From Euglena gracilis (Eukaryota; Euglenida; Euglenophyceae; Euglenales): DNA of 64,000 bases. The notes beneath the pieces were generated by a model. That model saw only the letters and a list, made by a program, of their open reading frames with translations. It ran no database searches and had not been told where the DNA came from. The stretch spans positions 40,789,572 through 40,853,571 of the forward strand of contig CP154954.1 in assembly GCA_039621445.1 (NCBI GenBank), given 5' to 3'. Shown piece after piece: positions 11,901 through 48,696 of this stretch; position 1 is the first letter of the stretch; every line of letters begins with the position of its first letter. A program made the translations under genes and the position numbers.

Positions 11901-14344
11901 AGGCCAGAAATTTCTTTTGGCGCCTTCAAAAGAAGGGGGTCGACGCCCCCCCCCAAAACTCCGCCACTACAAACTGGGGTTCGAGTGTCCCGTTACGATG
12001 GATGGGTCCGTCCCCGCCGCCCTCTTGCGTGCGGCCAAGCAGTGGCGTGGGGAGGGCTGCGGGCACGAACGGCGGGCCGGGGGATGACGGCGTCGCCCAC
12101 GCTGCCCCCGCCCCCCTCCGGCCCCTCTCTGTCCAGGCCCGGCCTCGGGGGAAGGGACTCATTCATTTTGGTCTTGCTCTTCTCCCCCACCCCCCCCACC
12201 CCTCTGACACATCGCCAGCACATTTTTGCAACTCTTCCCCCCCCTCCCACCCTGCCGACCAAGCAAACAGGTCCGACAAACCAATTTCTCAATGGCGAGG
12301 GGGTTATGTGTTCAGGCTGAAGATAAGGATTTATTGGCCAAGCTCTGACTCTCAAGCATGGCCCCTGACAAATTGCAATTTGGAATGACCCGAAAAAAAG
12401 ACACAAAGAAATAAATTTTTCGGGGTTTCCCGGCGGCGCCAAAACACCGGCCTGCCCTTCGTTCCTCCCCGGGCTGGACGCAAATAATTCATCTTTTTTT
12501 GGGTGTCGCGCCCCGGTTCCCCTCGCATGCCCCCAGCAATCCCTCCCACGCCGCGCTCCGCACGGTGGCCCAGTGTGCACCCTCTGGCCACCCCAGACGG
12601 CCCAGCCGCAGCCGGCCTGCGCCGCCCTCCCCCTCGCCGCCCCCGCAGACCTCCGCCGCGACGGGGGACCGGCCTCGCCCGGCCCCGACGGCCGCGGAGC
12701 CCTCCGATGGGTTCGCCTACGTCAAGGGCATCACCCCGCACAGGCGGCGGCCCCAATGGCTCCCCCCCCCCTGCCCAGCCTTAGCCCCCCCCCCCCCGCA
12801 CGACGGTCGTCGGCACAACCTTCCCCCCAAAGAGCCCCCCCCCATGGTTCAATGCAAAGAGAAGATTCCAGACCCTGACCAACTCATGGCACACCCCACA
12901 CCCCCCGGGGTGGGTCCAGAGGCCCCAACGCACCCCTCTTACTCGAAAACCCCCGGGAAGTCACACAGGTGTTCAGTGAATCTATGGTCCAGAACCCTGC
13001 TTGATGCAGGAGGAGGGGTGACCCCCCTCCTCCACCCCGAACCTAACCCGACTCCACAGTTTATCTCCACTTTGTGATCAGCACCAAAAGACTGGTCGGT
13101 TCCAACAAAATTGGTTGCCTGGAGGAGCCTCCGCAAAGCTTCCGCAGAGGCTCCAGATAACCAAAAGTCAGGATTTCAGATTTTCTGGGAGCCAGGGGCC
13201 CGGAACAAAGTTTCATTTAGCGACTCTCCGGGAAGGAGTTGACCCCCGGGCCCAAGCCCACCCACCAACTTTTCGAATACCCACCCACCCATGACCCGGC
13301 CCCTCACCCGGGGGTCAACCAACCCATCCACCCACCCTAACCCTCACCCAAAAAAGGTCAATTTTTTGGCATATTTTCCCAAAAGAGTGCCCAAAATGGC
13401 ATTTTTGGCCGATTTGGGGGGATTTTTCGGCTCGGCGCTTTGCCCCCCCCCTCCGTCCCCCGGGGCAGAGGGGGCCCCGGCCTGGCCACGGAGATGATCG
13501 CCGCCGCCCAGCCCCGCCGCCCCTCCTCCCACGCCGCCGGGCCGCCCGCCGCCGCCGCCCCGGCCGCCCCCGCCGCGCCGCCCTACGCGCCCCCTCCGCC
13601 TCTGTTGGGCCGCGGCGGCGTTTGCCCCTCCCCCCCTCTCGGCGGCCTGAACGCTTCGGGTCTTGAGCGACTACTGAACCAGGCCCAGAGCCGCACGCAG
13701 ACAGGTGGGGGGACCGTGGAGGACCGTCGGAGGTCCGCCGATGAATGAACTGAACAGAAGCGGAGTTTTTGCTTTCGAAGGTTCCAACCATGGGCCACGA
13801 ACGGGTTGGGCGACCCCCCAGCCCGGTGGTCCCCCAACGCCGCCGTGCGGGCGTGCCCCCCTCGACCGTCCCCCTGCAGCCGGCCACCAAGCTGCAGGCG
13901 TACCACCTCGAGGGCCCCCGCCCGGCCTCCCGGCCCCGCTGCTGCCTGTCAGGCTGAGCAGGGCCGATCCGTGAATAGTGGCAGCCCCCCCCCCCAAATG
14001 TAAGCTCCCCAAATAGAACCAAACAGAACCCCGGGGTTGTTGAAGAGAAGCCTGAGCCCCAATCCAATCGCTTTCCCGACTTGCAAAAAAGGGAACATCT
14101 TTGAAGCCCCAAAGTTGCATTTCCCCGGGTCCATCATTTGCGTACGGGTTGTATTCCCCCCAACACCCCACACACACACACACAGGCATTGGCGGGCCGG
14201 CACGGGTACCCACTGCTGCCCCCGCAGCACAGTGCGCAGCTCGCCCCGGCCAGCCCCGTGCTTCCCGGTACCAACGTGCTGCGCTCCTTCTCCCCCACCA
14301 TCACCGGCTACGGCCCCGGGCCCATGCCGTACTACGCCCCGTAG
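662..14344 (+). CDS. Alpha-kinase (eEF2K/MHCK type), multi-exon gene
   Basis: Alpha-kinases are atypical Ser/Thr kinases such as eEF2 kinase and Dictyostelium myosin heavy chain kinase. The order of the catalytic domain is preserved across exons at 5998-10917. It starts with [10 protein letters not shown], then [15 protein letters not shown]. Next come FVVKWSKN (the ATP-binding Lys), the [12 protein letters not shown] helix, VRFLSAWV, and the [18 protein letters not shown] strand. It ends with [27 protein letters not shown] and [11 protein letters not shown] (His/Cys zinc site). This order and spacing match eEF2K closely. Upstream exons (2.5-5.1 kb) and downstream exons (12.5-14.3 kb) encode low-complexity Pro/Ala/Ser segments; no calmodulin site, WD40 or SEL1 repeat is seen. 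The last exon ends at a TAG at 14342-14344. The start is uncertain. The glycine-rich loop before the zinc site is replaced by GKADMRQRG, so activity is an open question. The kinase identity is sure; several exon ends are not. Confidence 0.85.
941..1438. mobile_element. Capped direct-repeat element, CAATTG family, copy 1
   Basis: The ends are inverted: TACCCG plus a C-run and GGGCAATTG at 941-966, and CAATTGCCCGGGG to GGGCGGGTA at 1415-1438. Inside are two direct blocks (961-1100 and 1296-1410) built from the 17-bp unit GCAATTGACGCCCCCGG and variants CAATTGTCACC and CAATTTGTCACC. A unique core of about 190 bp separates them. A second copy lies at 21511-22015 with a similar core. No coding sequence is seen, so it is probably non-autonomous. 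Confidence 0.75.
2560..2749 (+). CDS. alpha-kinase gene exon, Pro/Ala-rich
   Basis: An acceptor CCCCCAG ends at 2559. The exon encodes a Pro/Ala/Leu-rich linker ending AYVLSDRG, and a GT follows at 2750. Its phase 2 end fits the exon starting at 3455. The GC content is far above the flanking T-rich introns. Confidence 0.5.
3455..3648 (+). CDS. alpha-kinase gene exon, Ser/Pro-rich
   Basis: It follows a 12-base C-run and CAG. The reading frame gives [20 protein letters not shown] then [12 protein letters not shown], a Ser-Pro-rich stretch that could be a phosphorylation target. The 3' end (GGGCGG then GTTTGT) is a best guess. Confidence 0.5.
3879..4247 (+). CDS. alpha-kinase gene exon, long Pro/Ala-rich region
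   Basis: The exon starts after GTCAG and ends AGG before GTGGTT. It encodes about 123 residues: Pro/Ala-rich, then a more complex part with [13 protein letters not shown] and [20 protein letters not shown]. Phase 0 at the 3' end agrees with the next exon. No known domain is recognised. Confidence 0.6.
4897..5077 (+). CDS. alpha-kinase gene exon, Thr/Ser/Pro-rich
   Basis: It opens in phase 0 after CCACCAG and encodes [19 protein letters not shown] and then Thr/Pro/Ala-rich sequence ending near TDPAPHLAV. The donor (GTTG then GTGGCG) is uncertain. Confidence 0.5.
5445..5940. repeat. compound CA/GC microsatellite
   Basis: A CCCA-rich and ACAGACAC start is followed by alternating GC at about 5607-5634 and long AC runs (5635-5705, 5766-5818, 5867-5940), broken by GACAGG/CGCAGACAC spacers. 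The 5705-5766 and 5818-5867 spacers resemble each other, so the AC-plus-spacer unit is itself duplicated. The array lies in an intron and ends about 55 bp before the kinase-domain exon at 5998. Confidence 0.9.
5998..6111 (+). CDS. alpha-kinase exon: N-lobe start
   Basis: It is bounded by CGGCCAG and GAG/GTGTGT, phase 0 at both ends. It encodes [16 protein letters not shown] and [11 protein letters not shown], matching the eEF2K segment that begins HRYNAVTGEW and runs into the first beta strands of the kinase. Confidence 0.8.
6296..6367 (+). CDS. alpha-kinase exon: [13 protein letters not shown] strand
   Basis: A 24-codon exon from CTCCAG to CGG/GTGAGG, phase 0 at both ends. [15 protein letters not shown] corresponds to the eEF2K GAMRECFRTKKLSN phosphate-loop region. 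Confidence 0.85.
6424..6615. repeat. C-run word cluster (AATAAT/AATA + C-run)
   Basis: The segment carries AGTTGTATTCCCCCC, AAATAATACTCCC, AAATAATATCCCCCC and AGATAATATTCCTCCCC in one orientation. The layout resembles the capped direct-repeat elements elsewhere in the window, but I do not see clear inverted tips. Confidence 0.4.
6806..6890 (+). CDS. alpha-kinase exon with catalytic lysine
   Basis: It follows [27 protein letters not shown] contains the Lys equivalent to the ATP-binding Lys of eEF2K (YVAKRY). By homology the exon should end at YFLEA; the first GT donor lies 22 bases further on, at 6891, so the 3' end is ambiguous. Confidence 0.75.
7272..7318 (+). CDS. alpha-kinase exon: alpha-helix [14 protein letters not shown]
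   Basis: [16 protein letters not shown] aligns without gaps to the eEF2K helix RLQMEAKLWGEEYN. The alignment calls for coding from about 7272, but no AG precedes it; the only nearby acceptor is CAAG at 7281-7284, which would cut off RMQ. The donor GTGCAG is at 7319. Confidence 0.7.
8041..8155 (+). CDS. alpha-kinase exon: [11 protein letters not shown]
   Basis: It follows [24 protein letters not shown] matches the hydrophobic beta strand of alpha-kinases (QVDIMQMCIIEL in eEF2K). A Pro/Arg-rich tail runs to a GTGGAG donor. The phase does not agree with the preceding exon unless a longer 5' part is used. Confidence 0.65.
8668..8775 (+). CDS. alpha-kinase exon: [15 protein letters not shown]
   Basis: [20 protein letters not shown] matches the hallmark EHYIEGKYIKYNSNSGF of eEF2K. 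Both edges are uncertain; the frame stays open to about 8825, and a phase-0 GT lies right after GGCTGG at 8734. Confidence 0.75.
9240..9400. repeat. degenerate TGGYCAAAAA array
   Basis: A run of 10-11 bp units of the form AAATGGTCAAA/TTGGCCAAAA recurs at least ten times. The A-tracts are spaced about one helical turn apart. An inverted relative occurs at 49590-49815. The array lies in an alpha-kinase intron and no protein is indicated. Confidence 0.7.
10095..10169 (+). CDS. alpha-kinase exon: AFSHFTF...DIQG
   Basis: A phase-0 exon of 25 codons (CGCAG to GAG/GTGTGT). [12 protein letters not shown] and VVADIQG are signature motifs of alpha-kinases; the Asp/Gln of DIQG lie in the catalytic site of the family. 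Confidence 0.9.
10762..10917 (+). CDS. alpha-kinase exon: TDPQINT and zinc site
   Basis: It opens in phase 0 after [16 protein letters not shown] and [11 protein letters not shown] are conserved C-lobe motifs; the His and Cys residues bind structural zinc in the family. Where eEF2K has GDGNLGVRG, this exon has GKADMRQRG. The donor is taken as GTCTTT at 10918. Confidence 0.85.
10918..12536. other. long intron of alpha-kinase gene
   Basis: About 1.6 kb with C-runs at 11197, 11490 and 11790, G-runs at 11401, and T-rich tracts. I see no convincing exon; a Pro-rich frame at 11331-12320 lacks codon structure and crosses homopolymers. Dispersed words (AAATTTTTGGC, CCGAAAATTTTT) resemble those around the hairpin elements. 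Confidence 0.45.
12537..12710 (+). CDS. alpha-kinase gene C-terminal exon (frame uncertain)
   Basis: A GC-rich block after CCCCCAG. Two frames are open: one reads [17 protein letters not shown] and Pro/Arg-rich sequence to TAAEPSDG; the other follows directly in phase 0. I favour an exon here, but the frame is not settled. Confidence 0.4.
13469..13619 (+). CDS. alpha-kinase gene C-terminal exon, Ala/Pro-rich
   Basis: From GGGGCAG to a GTTTGC donor. The frame [18 protein letters not shown], then [16 protein letters not shown], is typical low-complexity coding sequence like the gene's other tail exons. Confidence 0.5.
13880..13948 (+). CDS. alpha-kinase gene C-terminal exon, short
   Basis: After [27 protein letters not shown] is open; a GTCAGG donor lies just before an in-frame TGA. 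The TGA could also be an alternative end. Confidence 0.4.
14228..14344 (+). CDS. alpha-kinase gene terminal exon
   Basis: It follows CCCCGCAG, opens in phase 0 with [16 protein letters not shown], and ends [14 protein letters not shown] then TAG. The sequence after it turns abruptly into non-coding composition. No AATAAA is seen nearby. Confidence 0.6.
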   Translation, partial: HSAQLAPASPVLPGTNVLRSFSPTITGYGPGPMPYYAP

Positions 14345-14554
14345 CCCCCGACCTGGGCTGTCCCCCCTGTCAATGTCGACCCCGCCTCTTGACCCTGTGT
14401 GAATAGAGTGTGGATTATCGCACTGGGGCTTTGCATTGATGCCAAGTGCCCCCCAGGCACGCATGCCGAAACCAATGCCAAAACTAGCCCCCCAGAATTG
14501 AAGGACCATAACACAGGCAAGGGAGTGCCAACAGCCAGGCCAGGACCAGACGTT

Positions 14555-15490
14555 TAGAGTGTGCACCAAAAAATTTTTTATGTGTATCACATGTTCACCA
14601 AGAGGAATTTTGTGTTCACCTGTTTTCACAAATTTTTATGTTCGCATCTGTTCACCAGGTATTTTTGTGTTCACCAAAAAAGGTGTTGAGAAGAATATCA
14701 AAGTTGTTTTTGTCCCTCGGAAAGGGGATAGGCTTTTGTTCGGGCATGAATGGAAAAATGAGATTTGTTGCACTTTGACCCGGGTCTTGGAAAGAGGAAC
14801 AACTGTGGCAGCATTGCAAGAGCGTTTTTTGCTTGCTTGAGCCCAATACTTTGGGCTGGCAAATGGCACGCCGTCCCGGAATGTGAATAAGAATGTTTGC
14901 GACGTTTCGAAGCAACACTCCAGGCAGAAGATTTTCAAACATTCGCTGGCACATGCTAAGAAAAGCCTTAAAAAAAGCTCAACCCCTCGCGTCATCGTAC
15001 AAGTGGGACCTATCCCCTAATGTTGGTATTTTTTTTCCTGATTCTGGCATTAAACTGGGATATTTTTGGACGTTTCCGGTGCGCGGAGCGTGCCCGGGTG
15101 TAGCCTGTCACAGGGATTTGGGGTTGGGTTTGAGATTTGGGGCAGGTCAGGAATTTTAGGCCAAATAAGGCCGAATTTTCAAAAATTGGACCTAAAATTG
15201 GGCCTTGATTTTCGGGTTTATTCAGGTTGAAAGTGAAGGCGGCCGACATCATAACCCCTATGAGTAACCCCAATTTCTCCTCACTCCGCATACAGAAAAC
15301 CCTGGACAGGTTCTGACAAGTGGAACCGATCACGGTCCCCCCCCTGTCACACATTTGGATCCCGCAGGGGATCAGTTTGAGGCCGCCTTATACTTTTTCT
15401 TTTTTTCTTGTTCACCCAAATTTCTCAGTGTGTTCACCTGTGTTCACCAAAAAAAAATTTGTGTTCACCAGCGTCTTTGTGAACACAGTA
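14555..15490. repeat. capped direct-repeat element, TGTTCACC family (candidate)
   Basis: Blocks of the word TGTTCACC(A) occur at about 14590-14680 (five times) and again at 15405-15485 (five times) in the same orientation, with about 720 bp of unique sequence between. GTGTGCACCAAAAAA near 14557 and GTGTGCACACCAAGG at 15510 may be its edges. The layout matches the other word-block elements, but inverted tips are not clear. The rest of the 14345-15751 spacer shows no gene. Confidence 0.5.
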
Positions 15491-15751
15491 AGCGGATGTC
15501 TGGCTGGAACGTGTGCACACCAAGGAGGCTTACAAGCCCTGGAGCCATCCTCCTCCTTTTTTTTCCATTTGAGGAGTTCATAGCTCCAACAGGCAAGTTT
15601 GAAGGTAGTTGCATTTTTTCATCAAATCACTGACCCCAAGGATTGAGTTCCTTCGGATAATTTGATGAAAATGCACTCACTCATCCAACTCAAGTATTCT
15701 CCAAAGGTGTAACTTTGGCCGATTTTCGGCCGACCTCTAATTTCCTGAGTC

Positions 15752-16615
15752 ATGGCACAAAGTGGGGCCCCCATACCCCCCCCCATACCCCATACCCCCC
15801 CATCCCCCCCCCATACCCCCCCATACCCCCCCATACCCCTCCATACCCCCCCCCATACCCCACACCCCATACCCCCCCATACCCCCCCCATACCCCCCCC
15901 ATACCCCCCCCCCATACCCCCCCATACCCCAAAATTTTTTTTGCCCGGAAGCGTTTCTTTTGGCCTCCTGGACCCTTTTGTGGTCAAATCGCGGGACGTA
16001 TGCAACTGTTCGAGTGCCCGGGGGGGGGGCTCCCGCCCCCCCCCCGGACCCCCCCCCGGCAAAAAAAATAACCTCATCCTTGTCTACCGATCTGTTTTTG
16101 TGGTCAAATCGCGCTTTGTGGTCAAATCGCGGGACGTATGCAACTGTTCGAGTGCCCGGGGGGGGGGGGCTCCCGCCCCCCCCCCCCCCGGACCCCCCCC
16201 GGCAAAAAAAATAACCTCATCCTTGTCTTCCGATCTGTTTTTGTGGCCAAATCGCGCTTTGTGGTCAAATTGCGGGATGTATGCAACTGTTCGAGTGACC
16301 GGGGGGGGCTCCCCCCCCGGACCCCCCCGGCAAAAAAAAATAACCTCACCCCTTGTCTACCGATTTTTTTTTGTGGCCAAATCGCGCTTTGTGGTCAAAT
16401 CACGCGACGTATGCAACTGTTCCAGGGGCCATAAACCTCATCAACAACGTCTCCAAACCCTTCCCCCATACCCCACCCATAACCCCATACCCCCCCATAC
16501 CCCCCCCCATACCCCCCCCATACCCCCCCCATACCCCCCCATACCCCCCCATACCCCCCCATACCCCCCCATACCCCCCCCATACCCTAGGTATGGGGGC
16601 CCCACTTTGTGCCAT
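15752..16615. mobile_element. Capped element, ATGGCAYAAAG family, copy 1
   Basis: It has perfect 26-bp inverted ends: ATGGCACAAAGTGGGGCCCC and onward at 15752-15777, and the complement at 16590-16615. Inside both ends are arrays of CCCCCCCATA. The centre holds four tandem copies of a roughly 135-bp unit (GGGACGTATGCAACTGTTCG, C/G-runs, GGCAAAAAAAATAACCTCAT, then GTGGTCAAATCGC). A second copy with different arrays lies at 61841-62899. Confidence 0.85.
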
Positions 16616-16959
16616 ATGTGAATTTCCTACTCCCAAAATATAAGTGACCTCTGACTGGACAATATGAAGGAAATGGAATTAAAGCGGCAGAATCAGCAAA
16701 TTCCAAACACAAGCAACCCCCAAATAACCGGTTGCTTCTATTTGGGGGGGTCTACCCCAACTGAATCGGATCGTGGGAATGGATCTGATCTTTGATGCGC
16801 TGCGGCAAGACCGCACTCCATGATTTCTGTCCAACTGTCTCGCAGGACAAGCCTGCAGTCCAAACCTTAAGGACCAGGGATTGGGTGCCTGCGTGTTCCC
16901 ACCCGTCTGTGCTCTTTCCAGGGCCCTTGCCATGCCGTCCTGATGTGACCGGCTCACAT

Positions 16960-25759
<8,800 letters not shown>

Positions 25760-25907
25760 CCCATGGGTGTATGCCAGGGAATTTCTGAAGCCGGACCCCA
25801 CCCTACCCCCAGAGGGGGCAGGGGGAATGGTCCAGCCAGCAAGCCAGCACTTTTTTTCCAGCCATCTCCCAACTGAGCTGAGCTGTGGAGCCCCCTTTAT
25901 TCATGTA

Positions 25908-25913
25908 AATAAA
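25908..25913 (+). promoter_or_regulatory. polyadenylation signal AATAAA
   Basis: GTAAATAAAGTTTGT lies 149 bp after the AN1 stop codon, a typical poly(A) hexamer followed by a GT-rich stretch. Confidence 0.7.
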
Positions 25914-26541
25914 GTTTGTAGCCCGGACCGAAGAACTTTCGATGCAAAGCATTGAATTTTTTTTTCAAAAAAGGGTCAAATAGCCATCATCATCTGAAAA
26001 TTTTGCTGAAGAAAACCCCAGCTGGATTTGGGCAGTTTTCGCCCCCTTTTCGGGGACCAGCTGGGTGCCACACGGCAGCCATAGGACTCGCCCCCTGGAC
26101 CACTGATCCAGCCAGCCAGTACCTTTGTCCAGCCGGCTGGCTGGACCCTCCTGGGTCCTGAAGCAATTCCCTGGTAGGTGCATGTTTGTAGTCCCTTTGA
26201 TGCAATGTTGCCTGCTGTGGTGTGCGACGGTTCGATGCACGACAGCACAGCACAGTACAGCATGCGGGTTCTTTTTGATTCCTCCTTTTCATCATGTTGC
26301 CTCTTCTGGTCCGTATCGATGGCTGAAGAGATCTGCTCCAGGGGTGAGGTCTGGGAAGGAGGTATTTTTGCCTGAGATATGTGCCCTGTGAGGCAATGCA
26401 CATTTTCCCTCGGACCAATTGAGCATTTGAGGTTTTGGTGAGCAAAAAAAAATTGAATTGAGTTTTCTCCAATGAGTTTATGTTCCGTTTATTTTCCGGA
26501 TAGATGACTAGCTAGCTAGATAGACAGACAGATAGACAGGA

Positions 26542-26609
<68 letters not shown>

Positions 26610-27055
26610 GTAGATAACAGATAGATAGATAGAATAGATAGATGGATGGGTTCTCAATGAACAGATTGTTGAGAAGCATGTTTACACCCTTGAATATTAG
26701 CAAGTGTCGGCTATTTCAGAAGACTGCTGAATGTGCAAGATTTGATTCGTGTGGATTGTATGTGTCTGAGTTTTCATGCATTTTCCCGATTGCCAGTTGC
26801 CCCCGGCACAATCAGAAAGAACCTCTGGGTAGTGTGCATTCTTGGAGGTGCTTAGCCAACCAAAACAACAGTGTTTCTCCATATTTTGTGGTTAGGTTGC
26901 AAACACAAAATTTGTGGTTAGGTTGCATCTGCGGCTTGGGGGGGGGGAGGCAGGGTGGGTGCTGACCCTTGTGATATCCCACGTCATGCGTCAGGTGCCC
27001 CTTTCGTAGGGGGGCGAATGCCCCCCTATGGCCACTCCTGTGGCCAGAAGGGAAA
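25914..27055. other. intergenic spacer
   Basis: No gene seen. It contains short direct motifs (AGCCAGCCAG near 26110), a dispersed-repeat-like AGCACAGCACAG tract, and the GACA/GATA microsatellite described separately. Confidence 0.6.
26516..26640. repeat. GACA/GATA tetranucleotide microsatellite
   Basis: GATA-type units flank a pure GACA array at about 26549-26608. Confidence 0.95.
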
Positions 27056-27388
27056 ATGGGGGGAGCGAGGGGAAGAAAGAGGGAACCGCTGTGGAGACCA
27101 ACAGCTGAAAATGCGACTCCGATGCCTCTGTCGGGGGGCATGGCGCTTCGTGCGACCGCCCGGGGGATATGGCAGGGGGTCTTCGGGCTCGCCGGCCTAG
27201 GAGGAGCACACCCCCCAGCAACCCAACCCCAAAGGGGAGCCAGCAGAGAGGACCCACCCGCGAGGCAGTGGACCGCCCAAACCAACCCCAGACAGGGCAT
27301 GGAGCGCGGGTACCAGAACGTAAGGAACTACTGGTACCCAGCGGCACACTACCCACCTGCCACCGGCCCTAAGGCCGAGACTTGGTAA
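27056..27388 (+). CDS. unidentified 110-residue open frame
   Basis: An open frame of mixed composition, from ATG to TAA, with an Ala/Gly-rich middle and an end reading MERGYQNVRNYWYPAAHYPP. The region is GC-rich without homopolymer runs, unlike its flanks, so it may be a fragment of a repeat-borne or real gene. I recognise no domain. Nearby sequence (27621-27741) is repeated in inverse at 30598-30716, which favours a dispersed repeat. Confidence 0.25.
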   Translation: MGGARGRKREPLWRPTAENATPMPLSGGMALRATARGIWQGVFGLAGLGGAHPPATQPQRGASREDPPARQWTAQTNPRQGMERGYQNVRNYWYPAAHYPPATGPKAETW

Positions 27389-27620
27389 CCCGGGTTTACC
27401 GAAACCGCGGGACCGTGAGGCCACACTGGAATTTTCAAGTCATGGCGTTGTTCCCGCGCCATGCATCCCCCACACAGAAAAGTGGGAAGAGGGCAGGAGG
27501 CAAGAGCAGCACCGGGGCGCAAGGGTGTAGACCCACCCACAGGAACCACACCAACCACACAAGGTGAGTGTATGTCCCTACAGTGCTGGAATTACACCAG
27601 AGTTGCTCACCCGGCCAGGC

Positions 27621-27741
27621 GGAGCAACAAAAGAGCACTGGTATAAGGGGTCCTTGGCCACTCACCACACAGCAAACTGGGCCAGAAGCGAAGTTAGCGC
27701 CAGCCATAAACAGACGAGAAGCCTTAGTGCAACTAAGGGGG
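27621..27741. repeat. inverted dispersed repeat, left copy
   Basis: GGAGCAACAAAAGAGCACTG ... GCGAAGTTAGCGCC ... GTGCAACTAAGGGGG is an inverse, roughly 85-90% similar copy of 30598-30716. The pair lies about 3 kb apart and brackets the first exons of the MAP-kinase-like gene. The type of element is unknown; a SINE-like tail is not obvious. Confidence 0.75.
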
Positions 27742-28120
27742 GCGAATGCCCCGGGAAGCCCTTTGGTATCGAGGCAGGTGGTGGGGAGTCCTGACCCCCC
27801 CCCCTGGGGTCAAGGTGGTCGGGGGGGGGGGGGTCCAGGCTAACCCCCCAGAAGTTGAAGGGGGCTCCGGACCCCCCACCCTCTCCTTGGCGGGTTTTAA
27901 AAAGGCGAATCTTCCGTGTGCAAAAAGGACAAAAAATGCCCCCCCCCCTCACTTAAAAGCATGGTGCACTTTTTTGCTTGCTTTTTTGCTTGATATTTGG
28001 GTATATTCCATTTATGTGTATATATTCTTTTATGGCAGGTGGGAATTTTAGTACCCCCCAGGTGGTACTAAAGTTCACCCCACGATGGCCACCCGGGTAC
28101 CCTGGGGTTAGTGAAGGGCG

Positions 28121-28534
28121 TAACCCCCCCCCCTAATAGTGCTGCGGGGCCAATAGAGCTGCGGGTCCAAATAGTGCTGCACCCCCTGCCGGATGAAGCG
28201 AGCGTCCAATAGTGCTGCACCCCCCCAAATCACAGCAATGTGAAATGCGTAGAAGCTGGTGCAGCCTACTGCAGGAACCTTTTTTAATCCACAGAGATGG
28301 GAAAGGGGGCAAATTCCCACCCGAGCAACTCACAGAAGTCGTCCGAAGATGAACCACACGACCTCACTGCCTCAGAGAAGGACATTGAGCAGACAAAAAG
28401 GGTGCCTGTGGTGATAGGCCGGGACTAAGAGGCACCCAGTCCAATAGTGCTGCGGGTCCAAATAGTGCTGCACCCCCCCCCGGCGGAGGCGGCCGTCCAA
28501 TAGAGCTGCGGGTGCAATACTATTTGGGGGGTTA
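28121..28534. mobile_element. Capped direct-repeat element, AATAGTGCTGC family
   Basis: The ends are inverted: TAACCCCCC(n)TAATAGTGCTGC at 28121 and GCAATACTATTTGGGGGGTTA up to 28534. Word blocks at both ends share one orientation (CAATAGTGCTGC, CAATAGAGCTGCGGG, CAAATAGTGCTGCACCCCC); the unique core is at about 28235-28440. The 3' tip runs straight into three TTAGGG repeats. Confidence 0.75.
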
Positions 28535-28552
28535 GGGTTAGGGTTAGGGTGA
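28530..28552. repeat. short interstitial TTAGGG tract
   Basis: About three and a half copies of TTAGGG. Shorter tracts occur at 42925-42945 and, on the other strand, 43050-43066. This is far too short to be a telomere. Confidence 0.8.
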
Positions 28553-28839
28553 GGTCACCCATTTTTGTATTTTTGGATTTGGAGCAATTTTTGAATATTT
28601 TTTTTCATTTTGGCAATTTTTGCTTTTTTTCACTCAGATTTTTTGCGCATTTCTGCACACTTTCCAAACTGCGCATTTTTTTGTGCTTTTTTTGCTCATT
28701 TGTGCTCATTCGAGCCCGGCTGGCGCATTTTCCTCCCTGATCAAGGCTGTATGGAATCTAAGCCCAGCAGCCCAAGGACCATTTCTGTCCCATTGTTGCC
28801 TTCCTGCAGCCCTTAGCATGGTTTTGCCACTCCGCTCAC

Positions 28840-47858
<19,019 letters not shown>

Positions 47859-48630
47859 TCCTCCCCTTCCCCTGCCCAGCGGCAGAGCCCTGCCCCTGTC
47901 GATACCGCCCCGGGCGTTTCATGGCTGTGGCAGGCCGTCCCCGGCGGTCAACCGCCTCGAATGCCCGCCTGAATGTCTCAGCACTGGCAAAATGCTCGCA
48001 TTTCCCTCCCCCCCCCCATTTTTCAAGAAGGCCCCTCCCGGAGTCGCTGACTTGCGCTCAACTTGTGAAACGTCAGAGCCATTTGTGTTTCCCAACTCCT
48101 GGTCAACTCTCTCAACCATTCTTCGGATGCAACTTCTTGGAGGGTGCTGTGCCCTTGCTTTATTCAGCCACCATCTGCATTTGTGACTTTTGATTTGAGC
48201 ACGCACAATTGCCATCTTCAAAGTCAGTGAGGCACCGGCTGCTTCCTGAACAACAGTGTCACTTGACTGGCAACCACTCCCACTTCTCTGCTGCTCCTCA
48301 TCGGGTGGGGGATGGTCCGGGAGGTGATATCAACAACAAAATTTTGCCAGTTCTCACAATACAACACAGATCAGACAGTTCTCACAACACAAATCAGACC
48401 CTGGTCCAACTTTTCGAGGTACGTTTTTTTATTTTTGTTTTCAGCCAACCCTGCCCCCCCCCCACCCAATCCATCATTTCATTTCCAAAAAGTATATTTT
48501 CCCCATCGGCGCTTTGTACCATGTGAAATTGGTGTGAAAAAAGGAACCTCAGAAGTTTCATTATTGTGCCTGGAAATAGGATTTCCAGTGAATTCTCCCA
48601 CCACTCACCTTCAGGGGGTCTTAAATATGG

Positions 48631-48636
48631 GCGGTG

Positions 48637-48681
<45 letters not shown>

Positions 48682-48696
48682 TTGTTGTTGTTGTTG
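48631..48696. repeat. TTG/CTG trinucleotide repeat
   Basis: TTG units flank about nine CTG units. Confidence 0.95.

Noticed and set aside
13315-14112. A 265-resid minus-strand frame over the tail exons
   Set aside because: Arg/Gly-rich mirror of Pro/Ala-rich plus-strand exons; no start context or homology.
15752-16636. Pro/Tyr/Ile-rich or Gly/Tyr-rich frames across the CCCCATA arrays
   Set aside because: Translation of satellite repeats; all frames are open in both strands.
28530-28552. Telomere end
   Set aside because: Only about 3.5 repeats, flanked by ordinary sequence on both sides.
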